The translations under genes and the position numbers were made by a program. A stretch of DNA of 64,000 bases from Xanthomonas sp. XNM01. GTDB taxonomy: Bacteria; Pseudomonadota; Gammaproteobacteria; Xanthomonadales; Xanthomonadaceae. The first letter of the stretch is position 1. The number at the start of each line of letters is the position of its first letter. The notes beneath the pieces are model-generated. The model worked only from the letters and a program-made list of their open reading frames with translations. It was not told the DNA's origin and ran no database searches. This document shows, one piece after another, positions 56,098 through 64,000 of this stretch. The stretch lies in assembly GCF_014851915.1 (NCBI RefSeq), contig NZ_JACVAP010000002.1, forward strand, positions 372,001 through 436,000, read 5' to 3'.

Positions 56098-59000
56098 TTA
56101 CAGCACCGTGACCTTCTTCCGGTTGTCCTCGGAGTTGCGGTCGATCAGCTTGTTGTAGGGATCGATGCCGGCCTCGTACGGCAGGGCGTCGACCACCAGC
56201 TCCAGCGTGGTGTCGGCGGCGGTGATCCGGTGCTTCTGCAGGTACAGCACGGTCTCGTCGGACTCCTTGCCGCCGTCCGGGCGCGCGAACACGCCGATGT
56301 CGACCTCCACGTCCACCGGCTCCTGGGTCTCCTTGCCCTTGCCGTCGGTGGACAGCTTGTCGGCGTGCACCTTCAGCGTCACCGCGTACCTGCCGTCGTC
56401 GCGTTTGCGCACCTCGGCGGTGGTGACGCGGTGATCCCAGAACACGATCCGCTCGAACAGGTCGCGGATCAGCGGATGGTGCTTTTCCTCGGTGCCGGCA
56501 TACAGCGCGGCCATGAAGTCGCGGGTGGTCGGGTAGGGCGGTCCCTTGAAGCCCCAGTCGCGCAGGAACTGGGCCAGGATGCGGTTCAAGGTGTCCTCGC
56601 CGACCGCGTCGCGCAGCGCGTAGAACACCACCGAGCCCTTGTTGTAGTGCACGTACTGCTGGTTCTCGTTCAGCGCCAGTGGCAGTTCCTCGACGCGTTC
56701 GGAAATGCGGCTGGCCAGGTAGCGGTCCAGTTCGTACTTCAGGAAGCGCCGCATCTTGTCGCGGCCGTACTCGCGCTCCATCACCATCAGCGCCGAGTAC
56801 TGGGCCAGCGACTCGGACAGCATCGTCGCGCCCTGCACGTCGGCGCCGACCACCTGGTGCGCCCACCACTGGTGCGCGGCTTCGTGCGCGGTGACGTAGA
56901 ACACGTAGTCGATGTCCTCGGCATCGCGCAGGTCGGCGACGAAACCGATCGACTCCGAGTACGGGATCGTGCCGGCGAACGCCTGCGCGAACGAGCTGTA
57001 GCCCGGGAACTCCAGGATCCGGAACTGGCTGAACTGGTACGGCGAGAAATGCTGGCTGAAGTAGTCCAGCGACTTCTTCGACGCATCGATCATCCGCGGC
57101 ACGTTCCAGGCATGCGCCGGGTGGTGGTAGACGTCGATCTTCACGTCGTTCCAGCGGTCGCTGGCCACGGCCCAGTCCGCCGACAGCCAGGAGAAGAACG
57201 GCAGCAGCTTCGCGTCGGACCGGTAGTGATAGTAGCGGCGGCCGTTCTCTTCCCATTCCCGCTGCAGGTCGCCTGGCGCCAGCGCGATCTGGCCGGCACT
57301 GGTGGAGACCGTGGTCTCGAATTCGACCCAGTTGCCGTTGTCGGTGATGTAGTTGGCCTGGCGACCACGCGGATCGTCGATCGGGTTCATCCGCGGCAGC
57401 ACCGGCAGATCGAACTTGCGCCGGTCGTTGCGGTCGCTGAGCTGCCGGTTCTCGTCGTAGCCGAACTGCGGCAGGGCGGCGTAGTTGTTGAAGAACGTGC
57501 CGTTGTAGACCACGGACGTGCCGCCGCCGTTGGCGGGGAAGCCATGCGGACGGCTGGTCAGCGCGTAGTCGAAGTCCATCGATGCGCCAGGAGCCAGCGG
57601 CGTGTCGAGGCGATAGATCGTATAGCCGTAGACATCGTCGGTTTTGACCACCGTATGCGGTCCGAACTCCAGCCTGGTGACCTCGATCTCCGGGTTGAGG
57701 CTGACGTGCAGTTCCTCGATCGGCGTGCCGGTCCGGTTCTCCAGCCGGTAGTGGCCGCGCAGCTGCACCTCGCGGCGCTCGGGGAAGATGTCGACGTCGA
57801 CCCGGATCGCGGCGATGCGCGGCTTGGGCATGTCGCGGTACTGGCGGTAGGTCTTCTCGTACTCGGCGGCGCGCTCCTTGGCGACATCGCCCGGCACGTA
57901 GTCGTTGAGCACGTTGGTGTTGTAGAAGATCCAGCCGCCCAGGCCGGCGAAGGCCAGCATGCCGATGCACAGCGTCGCGACGACCGGCGCACGCAGGCGG
58001 GCGCGCGCCTGGCGCAGGCGGTCGCCTAGGCTGAGCGAGGTGCCTCGCGGCCATGCCAGCAGGGCCACGATCAGCAGCATCACCGCGAACACGCCCCAGT
58101 ACGCACGGAACCATAGGTGTGGCCCGATGAAGTGGCCGTAGCCATTCATGTCCGAATACGGAATCTGCGACGAACTACGGTAGCGGTACAGGGGATGGTC
58201 GAAGTCCAGCATCGCCATGCCGGCAGCTGCGACGAGATACACGATCATCAGCAGGTAGCCAATGAACTTGTTTCCGCTGATCACCTGCAGGAACACCGCC
58301 AGTACCGCGACGAGCAGGAACGACAGTGTCGTTAGGGTGACTCCCTTCATGTAAAGCAACGGTTCCAGCGATGTGTATCCGGAGGCTAACTGCCAGAACA
58401 CGCTGAACGCCACGCCTGCCAGCAGGAAAGCCACGATGACACCGAGCAACGATGTCAGCTTGGACGCCAGCGGAATCCAGTCCGGGAGCGCATAGGCGTC
58501 GGTGGCCTCGGCCACGCGCAGACTACGCTCCCGCCAGACCAGTTCGCCGGCGTAGAAGGTCACGATGATCAGCAGGAACAGATTCATGCCACCGTTCAGC
58601 GTGGTCAGCATCAGGCGCGTGACCGGATACAGCTCGGTGCCGTACATGCTGGCGCCGAACTTCAGCCCGGCGAAGATCATCAGCAGGCCGAGGATCAGCA
58701 TCACCAGGAACGGTGCGCCGCCCAGTGCGCCACGCATGTCGAACCAGGCCAGGTGGCGGTACTGCGTCCAGCGCGCGGCCGGGCCCTCGCGCAGCGCCAC
58801 CTGGGGCAGCGACAGGTCGGCGCCCGGTGCGACGATCGGCGAGACCGGTGCGGGCTGGACCGCGACGGCCTTGCGCCGGCGCAGCACCAGGCCCTCGCGG
58901 TCGGCGCGGAACAGGCGGAACGCCACCGCCAGCAGCGCCACCGTGACGCCCAGCCACAGCGCCCGGTTGCCAAGCAGCAGGCCGGTCAGTTCGGGCAGCT

Positions 59001-59691
59001 GGGTGTTGTACTGGGTGCTGGACCAGTAGCGGGTCTGCTCGTTGACCGCGGTGGTGCCCAGCGGGTCGAGCAGGGCGCCGATCCAGCGGCTGTCCAGGTC
59101 ACTCAGACTGTAGTCGGCCACCGTCGCCAGCACGAAATAGCCGATCACGCCGATGTAGGTGTAGAGCATCGACCGGGTCAGGGTGGCCAGCAGGAACAGC
59201 AGAGCCGACATGAACAGCAGGTTGGGAATCACCAGCACGCCGAACGACCAGGCATAGGCGCTCCACGGCGTCGGCCCCAGCCGCTCGGCATCCAGCCACG
59301 GCATCAGAGTGCCCAGCCACAGGCCCAGCGCCGCGGCCAGCATCACCAGCAGGCTGGCGGTGAGACCACCGCCGAAGCGGCCGAGCAGGTAGTCGCGCTT
59401 GCGCATCGGCGTGGCGAAGAACAGCTCGGCGCTGCGCTGTTCGAAATCGCGCAGCGCGATGCCGGCGACGAAGATCGTCGTCAGCAGCACGCTGAACATG
59501 CTCAGCGCGGCCAGCAGGTTGATCATCACCACCGGCGCGTTGCGCAGCACATTGCCGACGCCGCCGCCGTAGCTGATGTCGTCGGAGGCCATCATCCCGA
59601 AGCCCAGCAGGGCATACACCGAGGCGACGATCCAGAACACGCCGTTGCGCAGCAGCAGCCGGCGTTCGAAGGAAAGAATGTGGCGCAGCAT
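56098..59691 (-). CDS. ABC-2 permease fused to an M1-family aminopeptidase
   Basis: This 1,197-residue protein has an ABC-2 type membrane half (residues about 1-580, roughly 12 hydrophobic segments, starting MLRHILSFERRLLLRNGVF) and a soluble periplasmic half (about 610-1190) with a gluzincin site, His936-Glu-Ala-Ala-His940 and a glutamate at 960 in LSESLAQYSAL. A GPP-type M1 substrate segment (FRILEFPGYSSFAQAFAG) precedes it. Spacing to the ATPase gene upstream is two bases, so the permease and ATPase form one transporter. The N-terminal half has duplicate helix sets. Such fusions are known; the peptide or protein substrate is unknown. Confidence 0.9.
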   Translation of the reverse strand: MLRHILSFERRLLLRNGVFWIVASVYALLGFGMMASDDISYGGGVGNVLRNAPVVMINLLAALSMFSVLLTTIFVAGIALRDFEQRSAELFFATPMRKRDYLLGRFGGGLTASLLVMLAAALGLWLGTLMPWLDAERLGPTPWSAYAWSFGVLVIPNLLFMSALLFLLATLTRSMLYTYIGVIGYFVLATVADYSLSDLDSRWIGALLDPLGTTAVNEQTRYWSSTQYNTQLPELTGLLLGNRALWLGVTVALLAVAFRLFRADREGLVLRRRKAVAVQPAPVSPIVAPGADLSLPQVALREGPAARWTQYRHLAWFDMRGALGGAPFLVMLILGLLMIFAGLKFGASMYGTELYPVTRLMLTTLNGGMNLFLLIIVTFYAGELVWRERSLRVAEATDAYALPDWIPLASKLTSLLGVIVAFLLAGVAFSVFWQLASGYTSLEPLLYMKGVTLTTLSFLLVAVLAVFLQVISGNKFIGYLLMIVYLVAAAGMAMLDFDHPLYRYRSSSQIPYSDMNGYGHFIGPHLWFRAYWGVFAVMLLIVALLAWPRGTSLSLGDRLRQARARLRAPVVATLCIGMLAFAGLGGWIFYNTNVLNDYVPGDVAKERAAEYEKTYRQYRDMPKPRIAAIRVDVDIFPERREVQLRGHYRLENRTGTPIEELHVSLNPEIEVTRLEFGPHTVVKTDDVYGYTIYRLDTPLAPGASMDFDYALTSRPHGFPANGGGTSVVYNGTFFNNYAALPQFGYDENRQLSDRNDRRKFDLPVLPRMNPIDDPRGRQANYITDNGNWVEFETTVSTSAGQIALAPGDLQREWEENGRRYYHYRSDAKLLPFFSWLSADWAVASDRWNDVKIDVYHHPAHAWNVPRMIDASKKSLDYFSQHFSPYQFSQFRILEFPGYSSFAQAFAGTIPYSESIGFVADLRDAEDIDYVFYVTAHEAAHQWWAHQVVGADVQGATMLSESLAQYSALMVMEREYGRDKMRRFLKYELDRYLASRISERVEELPLALNENQQYVHYNKGSVVFYALRDAVGEDTLNRILAQFLRDWGFKGPPYPTTRDFMAALYAGTEEKHHPLIRDLFERIVFWDHRVTTAEVRKRDDGRYAVTLKVHADKLSTDGKGKETQEPVDVEVDIGVFARPDGGKESDETVLYLQKHRITAADTTLELVVDALPYEAGIDPYNKLIDRNSEDNRKKVTVL

Positions 59692-59693
59692 GG

Positions 59694-60605
59694 TCAGGCC
59701 ACCTGCGCCGGCGCCGGAGCCGCGGCCAGCGCGACCTTGCGCAGCTCGCCGAAGTACACGTCCTCCAGGTTGGCCGGTACCGCGGTGAAGCCCTCGCCGG
59801 GCGCGCTGTCGGCCAGCACGTGGACCACCGGCAGGCCGCCGACCAGGCGCGTCGACAGCACCGCGTGCTGCTGGATCAGGTCGGACAGCGCGGCCTTGTC
59901 GACGGTCTTGCGCCAGATCCGGCCTTCCAGCGAGCGGATCGCCTCGCGCGGCTCGCCGCTCAGGCGGACCTGGCCGGAGGCGATGATCGCCATCCGCGGG
60001 CACAGGTCGGTGACGTCCTCGACGATGTGCGTGGACAGGATCACCACCGTGTTCTCGCCGATCTCGGCCAGCAGGTTGAGGAAGCGGTTGCGCTCCTCGG
60101 GATCGAGGCCGGCGGTGGGTTCGTCGACGATGATCAGAGAAGGCTGGCCGATCAGCGCCTGGGCGATGCCGAAGCGCTGGCGCATGCCGCCGGAGAAGGT
60201 GCCCAGCTTGCGCTTGCGCACGTTCCACAGATTGACCTGGCGCAGCAGCGCCTCGACCAGCTCCCTGCGCTCCTTGCGCGTGGTCACGCCCTTGAGCACG
60301 GCGAAGTGGTCGAGCATCGCCTCGGCCGAGACCTTCGGATAGATGCCGAACTCCTGCGGCAGATAGCCCAGCCGGCGGCGCGCGGCGGTCTTGTCCGCCA
60401 GCACGTCCAGGTCGTCGAGCCGGATGCTGCCGCTGTCGGCCTCCTGCAGCGTCGCGATCGTCCGCATCAGGCTCGACTTGCCGGCGCCGTTCGGGCCGAG
60501 CAGGCCGAACATGCCGCGGGGGATGTCGAGGGTGACGCCCTTCAGCGCCTGCACGCCGTTGGCATAGGTCTTGGACAGATCGCGGATCGCCAGCATGGTC
60601 GTCAT
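59694..60605 (-). CDS. ABC transporter ATP-binding protein
   Basis: This 303-residue ATPase has Walker A GPNGAGKSS (about residues 37-45), Q-loop YLPQEFGIYP, signature FSGGMRQRFG, Walker B LIIVDEPTAGLD and the H-loop STHIVEDV. It energises the fused permease-aminopeptidase encoded directly downstream. The first ATG (60605) has AAGGAG only 2 bases away; MLAIRD 9 bases later has better spacing, so the start is uncertain by three residues. A C-terminal extension of about 70 residues follows the ATPase core. Confidence 0.93.
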   Translation of the reverse strand: MTTMLAIRDLSKTYANGVQALKGVTLDIPRGMFGLLGPNGAGKSSLMRTIATLQEADSGSIRLDDLDVLADKTAARRRLGYLPQEFGIYPKVSAEAMLDHFAVLKGVTTRKERRELVEALLRQVNLWNVRKRKLGTFSGGMRQRFGIAQALIGQPSLIIVDEPTAGLDPEERNRFLNLLAEIGENTVVILSTHIVEDVTDLCPRMAIIASGQVRLSGEPREAIRSLEGRIWRKTVDKAALSDLIQQHAVLSTRLVGGLPVVHVLADSAPGEGFTAVPANLEDVYFGELRKVALAAAPAPAQVA

Positions 60606-60855
60606 CGCTCCTTGGGGAAGATCCCAAGCATGCACGAAGATGAATGGCGATTCAGCCTGGCGGAAGTCACGGTGCCCGTGGATCTGGGCATCGGCTGTGA
60701 GGCCGCGTCGTCGTCGGCGCAGGGGTGTTCGACGATTCATGGCGCCGCGGGTCGCGGCGTGTCGGAAAGTCCCCATCGTCGCGCACGGCACGCACCGACA
60801 TCCGGATCGGACGCCGGCGCGGCGACATGGGGAACCGGTGGGCCCGGAGGTCGGG

Positions 60856-62679
60856 TCAGGGCGTCGCCGGCGGGCTGGCGATCCAGGCGTCGATCTTGTC
60901 CTCGAGCACGTCCAGCGGCACCGAGCCGTCCTTCAGCACCTCGGCATGGAAGGCGCGGACGTCGAAGCCGGGCCCGCGCGCGCTGCGGGCGCGCTCGCGC
61001 AGCTCGGCGATCTTCAGCTCGCCGACCTTGTAGGCCAGCGGCTGGCCGGGCAGGGCCATCGAGCGCTCGACCTCGGCAACCGCATCGGCCTGGCTGGCGG
61101 CCGAGTTCTTCTGGATGTAGTCGATCGCCTGCTCGCGGCTCCAGCCCTGGTCGTGCAGGCCGGTATCGACCACCAGCCGCACCGCGCGCAACAGGGCGCT
61201 GTGCAGGTAGCCGAAGCGCGCGTAGGGATCCTGGTAGAGCCCCAGCTCGCTGCCCAGCGATTCGGCATACAGGCCCCAGCCCTCGGTGAAGGCGGTCTCT
61301 GCGCCGAGCCGGCGGAAGCGCGGCAGTCCGCCCAGTTCCTGCTGCAGCGCCAGCTGCAGGTGGTGCCCTGCCAGGCCCTCGTGCAGGAACAGGTCCTCGG
61401 CCTCCCAGCTGCGGCGCGTGGCCGGCGCGCTGGTGTTGACCTGCAGCACGCCGGGCCCGTCGCCGACAGGAGGCGCGTAGGCCGCCGCCGGCGCGGCGGC
61501 CGCGCGCCAGGCCTCGACCGGGCGGATCTCGAAACCGGCGCCCGGGAAATGCATGAACTGCCCGCCCATGCGGGACTGCACCGTGGCCTGCAGCTGGGCG
61601 TACTTGGCCAGCACGGCGGCCTCGTCGGCGTAGCGGAAGCGCTTGTCCTCCTGCATGAAGCGGAAGAACTTCGCGCGGTTGCCGCGGAAGCGGGTCTGCT
61701 TCATCAGCGCGGCGATCTCGTCGTGGATCCGCGCGACCTCGTCCAGGCCGGTCTGGTGCAGCTGCGCCGGCGCCGCATCGGTGGTCGTGGCCTGGCGGAT
61801 CTGCCAGGCGTACCACTGCGCGCCGCCGGGCAGTGCGCCCAGTCCGGCACTGGTGCGGGCCGCGGGCAGGTATTCGGTGGCGATGAAACCGCGCAGCCGC
61901 CGGTACGACGGCATCAGCCGGTTCTCGATCATGCGCCTGTATTCGGCGGTGAGCCGCTCGCGGTCGGCCGGCGCGAAACTCTCGGGCATGTTGCGCACCG
62001 GCGCCCAGAACACGGTGTCCTCCGCGGCGGAACGGATCACCGCATCCAGCTGCGGCAGCAGCTTCTCGGCCAGTGGCCGCGGCAGCACCACGCCGGCGGT
62101 GATGCCCTCGCGCATGTTGGCGATGGCCTGGTCGAACAGGGCCGGCACGCCGATCACCCGCTGCGACCAGCGTTCGTAGTCCTGCACCGTCTCGAACGGC
62201 TGCGCGCTGGTGCCCGAGCCGAGCATCGCCACCAGCGTGGCCGGGCTGTTGTAGGGGGTCACCGGCTGCATCCAGCCGGGGAAGCGCTCGCCATCGAGCG
62301 CGTTGCGTGCCTGGCGCACGAAGATGCGGTAGCTCAGCAGATCCTGGCCGCCCAGCCCGTCCTCGCCGATCGCCTCGACGCGGGCCAGCCAGTCGCTGGT
62401 GAACTCGTGGACCTGCTGGCGGTAGGCCGCCGACAGGAAGTTCGGCAGGTAGGCGCCGTGGCGCGGGTCGCCCTGGAAGGTGGCCTGCAGCGGATTGAGC
62501 TGCAGCGAGGCGTCCCAGTACTCCTCGTAGAGCAGGTTGAGCCGGGCCGCCTTGTCCTGCAGCGGGGCGGTGCGTGCCTGCGTGGACTGCCTGCGTGGGG
62601 CCGCCTCGGCGGGCGGATGCGGAAGCAGCAGGGCGACGGCGATCGCCGCCGACAGCCAGCGGAGGGGACGTGCAGGCAT
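60856..62679 (-). CDS. DUF885 exported protein with metallopeptidase-like motif
   Basis: This 607-residue protein has an N-terminal signal peptide (LRWLSAAIAVALLLPHPPAEA). The DUF885 core is marked by LQVNTSAPATRRSWEAEDLFLHEGLAGHHLQLALQ, in two conserved parts, and AFTEGWGLYAESLG. HEGLAGHH plus the later Glu resembles a zinc peptidase site, but the family's biochemistry is poorly known. The start is the ATG at 62677-62679 (MPARPLRW). It is 176 bp upstream of the window's 60,680 side of the ABC operon, on the same strand. Confidence 0.85.
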   Translation of the reverse strand: MPARPLRWLSAAIAVALLLPHPPAEAAPRRQSTQARTAPLQDKAARLNLLYEEYWDASLQLNPLQATFQGDPRHGAYLPNFLSAAYRQQVHEFTSDWLARVEAIGEDGLGGQDLLSYRIFVRQARNALDGERFPGWMQPVTPYNSPATLVAMLGSGTSAQPFETVQDYERWSQRVIGVPALFDQAIANMREGITAGVVLPRPLAEKLLPQLDAVIRSAAEDTVFWAPVRNMPESFAPADRERLTAEYRRMIENRLMPSYRRLRGFIATEYLPAARTSAGLGALPGGAQWYAWQIRQATTTDAAPAQLHQTGLDEVARIHDEIAALMKQTRFRGNRAKFFRFMQEDKRFRYADEAAVLAKYAQLQATVQSRMGGQFMHFPGAGFEIRPVEAWRAAAAPAAAYAPPVGDGPGVLQVNTSAPATRRSWEAEDLFLHEGLAGHHLQLALQQELGGLPRFRRLGAETAFTEGWGLYAESLGSELGLYQDPYARFGYLHSALLRAVRLVVDTGLHDQGWSREQAIDYIQKNSAASQADAVAEVERSMALPGQPLAYKVGELKIAELRERARSARGPGFDVRAFHAEVLKDGSVPLDVLEDKIDAWIASPPATP

Positions 62680-62772
62680 GCGGTGTTCCTGTGAAGCCGG
62701 GCGCCGAGCTTGCCGGATCGTGGCGGTGCAGGCCAGCCCCGGCGGCGGCATCGGTTCACCTGCGGACGCCGC

Positions 62773-63555
62773 TCAGCCGGCGGCCGCTTCCCCGCGCAGC
62801 TGGCGCGCGCGGTCTGCGCCCAGGTACAGCGTGATCGCACGCCGCATCAGGTAGAGCAGCGGAATCAGCGCGATCGCGAACAGCATCTTGTAGCCGTAGT
62901 TGAGCGTGCTGACGGCCAGGAACAGCGAGGTGGGCCATTGCTGCGGGCCGAGCACGAAGGCGATCCAGATCACCACGAAGCTGTCGACCAGCTGCGAGAC
63001 CGCGGTCGAGCCGGTGGCGCGCAGCCAGACGTGGCGTTCGCCGGTGGCCCGCCGGATCCGGTGGAACACCGACACGTCGATCAGCTGGCCGACCAGGAAG
63101 GCCACGATCGAGCCGGCGATGGTCCACAGGCCCTGGCCGAACACCGCGGCGAACGCCGCCTGGTAATCCGGCACGCCCTGCGCCTGCGCCGCGCCGACCC
63201 ACCAGCCGGCCGGGGCCAGCGCCATCGCGGCGAACGCGAACACGAAGCCGTACGAGATCAGCGCGACCGCCACCCAGGAGATGAAACGCACGCCGCGTCT
63301 GCCGAAGAACTCGTTGATGGTGTCGGTCATCACGAACACCACCGGCCACAGCAGGGTGCCGGCGGTGAAGCTCAGCGAGCCGGTCTGGCCGAACAGGTTC
63401 CATTCCAGCGGCGCGATGCCGAGGGTGTCCTCCAGGGCGAAGATCTTGACCCCGATGAACTCGGCCAGCACCGCATTGACGCAGAAGAACGCCGCCAGCG
63501 CGATGAACAGGCGGACCGCGCGGTCGTCCAGCGTGCGCGCGGCCGGGGCGCTCAC
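62773..63555 (-). CDS. yhhQ: Queuosine precursor transporter (YhhQ/QPTR family)
   Basis: This 260-residue, six-helix membrane protein has VNAVLAEFIGVKIF, FTAGTLLWPVVFVMTDTINEFFG, FLVGQLIDVSVFHRIRR and DSFVVIWIAFV, the YhhQ signature. It imports queuine or preQ1-type precursors for tRNA modification. The GTG start at 63553-63555 overlaps the upstream DUF502 stop by 4 bases (GTGA at 63552-63555), so the two are translationally coupled. Confidence 0.9.
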   Translation of the reverse strand: MSAPAARTLDDRAVRLFIALAAFFCVNAVLAEFIGVKIFALEDTLGIAPLEWNLFGQTGSLSFTAGTLLWPVVFVMTDTINEFFGRRGVRFISWVAVALISYGFVFAFAAMALAPAGWWVGAAQAQGVPDYQAAFAAVFGQGLWTIAGSIVAFLVGQLIDVSVFHRIRRATGERHVWLRATGSTAVSQLVDSFVVIWIAFVLGPQQWPTSLFLAVSTLNYGYKMLFAIALIPLLYLMRRAITLYLGADRARQLRGEAAAG

Positions 63556-64000
63556 ACCCGGTCGCCGGCCCGGGTGAAGGGCATCGTCTCGGGGGCGACC
63601 GCGCCACCGGAGATGATGAAGCTCATCGCCTGGTCGACCGTCCAGTCGGTCGGCGTCAGCAGCTCGACCGGCACGATCTCCAGGTAGCCCGAGGTCGGAT
63701 TGGGCGTGGTCGGCACGTAGACCGCGGCCAGCTCGCGGCCGCTGCCTTCCTCGCGCAGCACGCGGGTGACCAGGCCGATCGATTTCATGTCGCGGTGGGG
63801 GAAATCGATCAGGACCACGCGCTGGGTGCTGCCCGGCTTGGTCTGCAGGATGTCCAGCAGCTTGCGCGCGCTGGTGTAGATGATGTTGGCCAGCGGCACC
63901 CGCGCGATCACCGCCTCGAACCAGCCGAGCAGCCGCTGGCCGATCACGCGCCGGGTCAGCAGGCCCACGCCGACGATGACCAGCACCGTGGCCAGCATCG
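63552..64000 (-). CDS. DUF502 membrane protein, 3' part (5' end outside window)
   Basis: The frame is open to the window edge at 64000, so the N-terminus lies outside. The visible 148 residues contain a hydrophobic start (LATVLVIVGVGLLTRRVIG), FEAVIARVPLANIIYTSARKLLDIL and VYVPTTPNPTSGYLEIVPVE, the DUF502 signature. Plant homologues are linked to membrane trafficking; bacterial function is unknown. It overlaps yhhQ by 4 bases. Confidence 0.9.
   Translation of the reverse strand, partial: MLATVLVIVGVGLLTRRVIGQRLLGWFEAVIARVPLANIIYTSARKLLDILQTKPGSTQRVVLIDFPHRDMKSIGLVTRVLREEGSGRELAAVYVPTTPNPTSGYLEIVPVELLTPTDWTVDQAMSFIISGGAVAPETMPFTRAGDRV

Overview
The window is a GC-rich, almost fully coding piece of bacterial chromosome. 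Gene content points to a gammaproteobacterium of the Xanthomonadaceae (Lysobacter/Luteimonas/Pseudoxanthomonas type). Supporting signs are a methionine synthase split into two adjacent genes, an EF-P-like EfpL/YeiP protein with an unmodified arginine loop, paired M13 peptidases, an Oar-type TonB receptor heading a sugar locus, and GTAGGAGCGG-type REP elements. This placement is inferred from gene content and is not a phylogeny. No rRNA, tRNA, CRISPR, prophage or insertion sequence was seen.

Layout. Bases 1-946 hold the end of a calcineurin-like phosphoesterase. Bases 1720-3815 (minus) hold the methionine-salvage genes mtnB, mtnD and mtnC, followed by two APC amino-acid permeases (3889-6791). 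Bases 6986-9088 carry a NUDIX hydrolase, a LysR regulator and a convergent LysE exporter. SerA (9257-10498) is divergent from a D-2-hydroxyglutarate-type FAD dehydrogenase (10750-12138). Then come a DUF2388/DUF4105 secreted pair, the EfpL-like factor, an HSD10-like SDR and a YitT protein. Bases 16807-21529 (minus) form an operon: an ArsR-methyltransferase fusion (SahR-like), then metH1, then metH2, with a clear operator and promoter. Next are an acyl-CoA dehydrogenase, a frameshifted GNAT, DUF3293, and an mtnE-like aminotransferase with its omega-amidase partner, which complete the salvage pathway begun at 1720-3815. Bases 26738-32428 hold trxC, a secreted protein, a flavoprotein, and scpA-scpB-rluB.

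Bases 32820-46871 hold a YciI-like protein and then a carbohydrate-uptake locus in one direction: LacI regulator, TonB receptor, glucoamylase-family lipoprotein, ABC binding lipoprotein, two permeases and a 1082-residue multidomain glycosidase-like lipoprotein. It has a LacI-type operator upstream and no ATPase gene. A small lipoprotein and a GNAT follow. Bases 47125-51416 hold two M13 metallopeptidase paralogues; the second transcribed has lost its HExxH motif. A CHASE2 membrane protein with a degenerate GGDEF-like tail (51823-53271) is divergent from a carotenoid-desaturase-like oxidoreductase. Bases 54990-56097 are a non-coding array of alternating inverted REP elements. The right end (56098-64000, minus) encodes an ABC ATPase plus an ABC-2 permease fused to an M1 aminopeptidase, a DUF885 metallopeptidase-like protein, a YhhQ queuosine-precursor transporter and a DUF502 protein cut by the window edge.

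Most of the window is ordinary housekeeping chromosome. The best leads are the M13 pseudo-peptidase next to its intact paralogue, the autoregulated SahR-like/metH operon, the glucan-type uptake locus with its large uncharacterised enzyme, the degenerate CHASE2-GGDEF protein, and the REP array.
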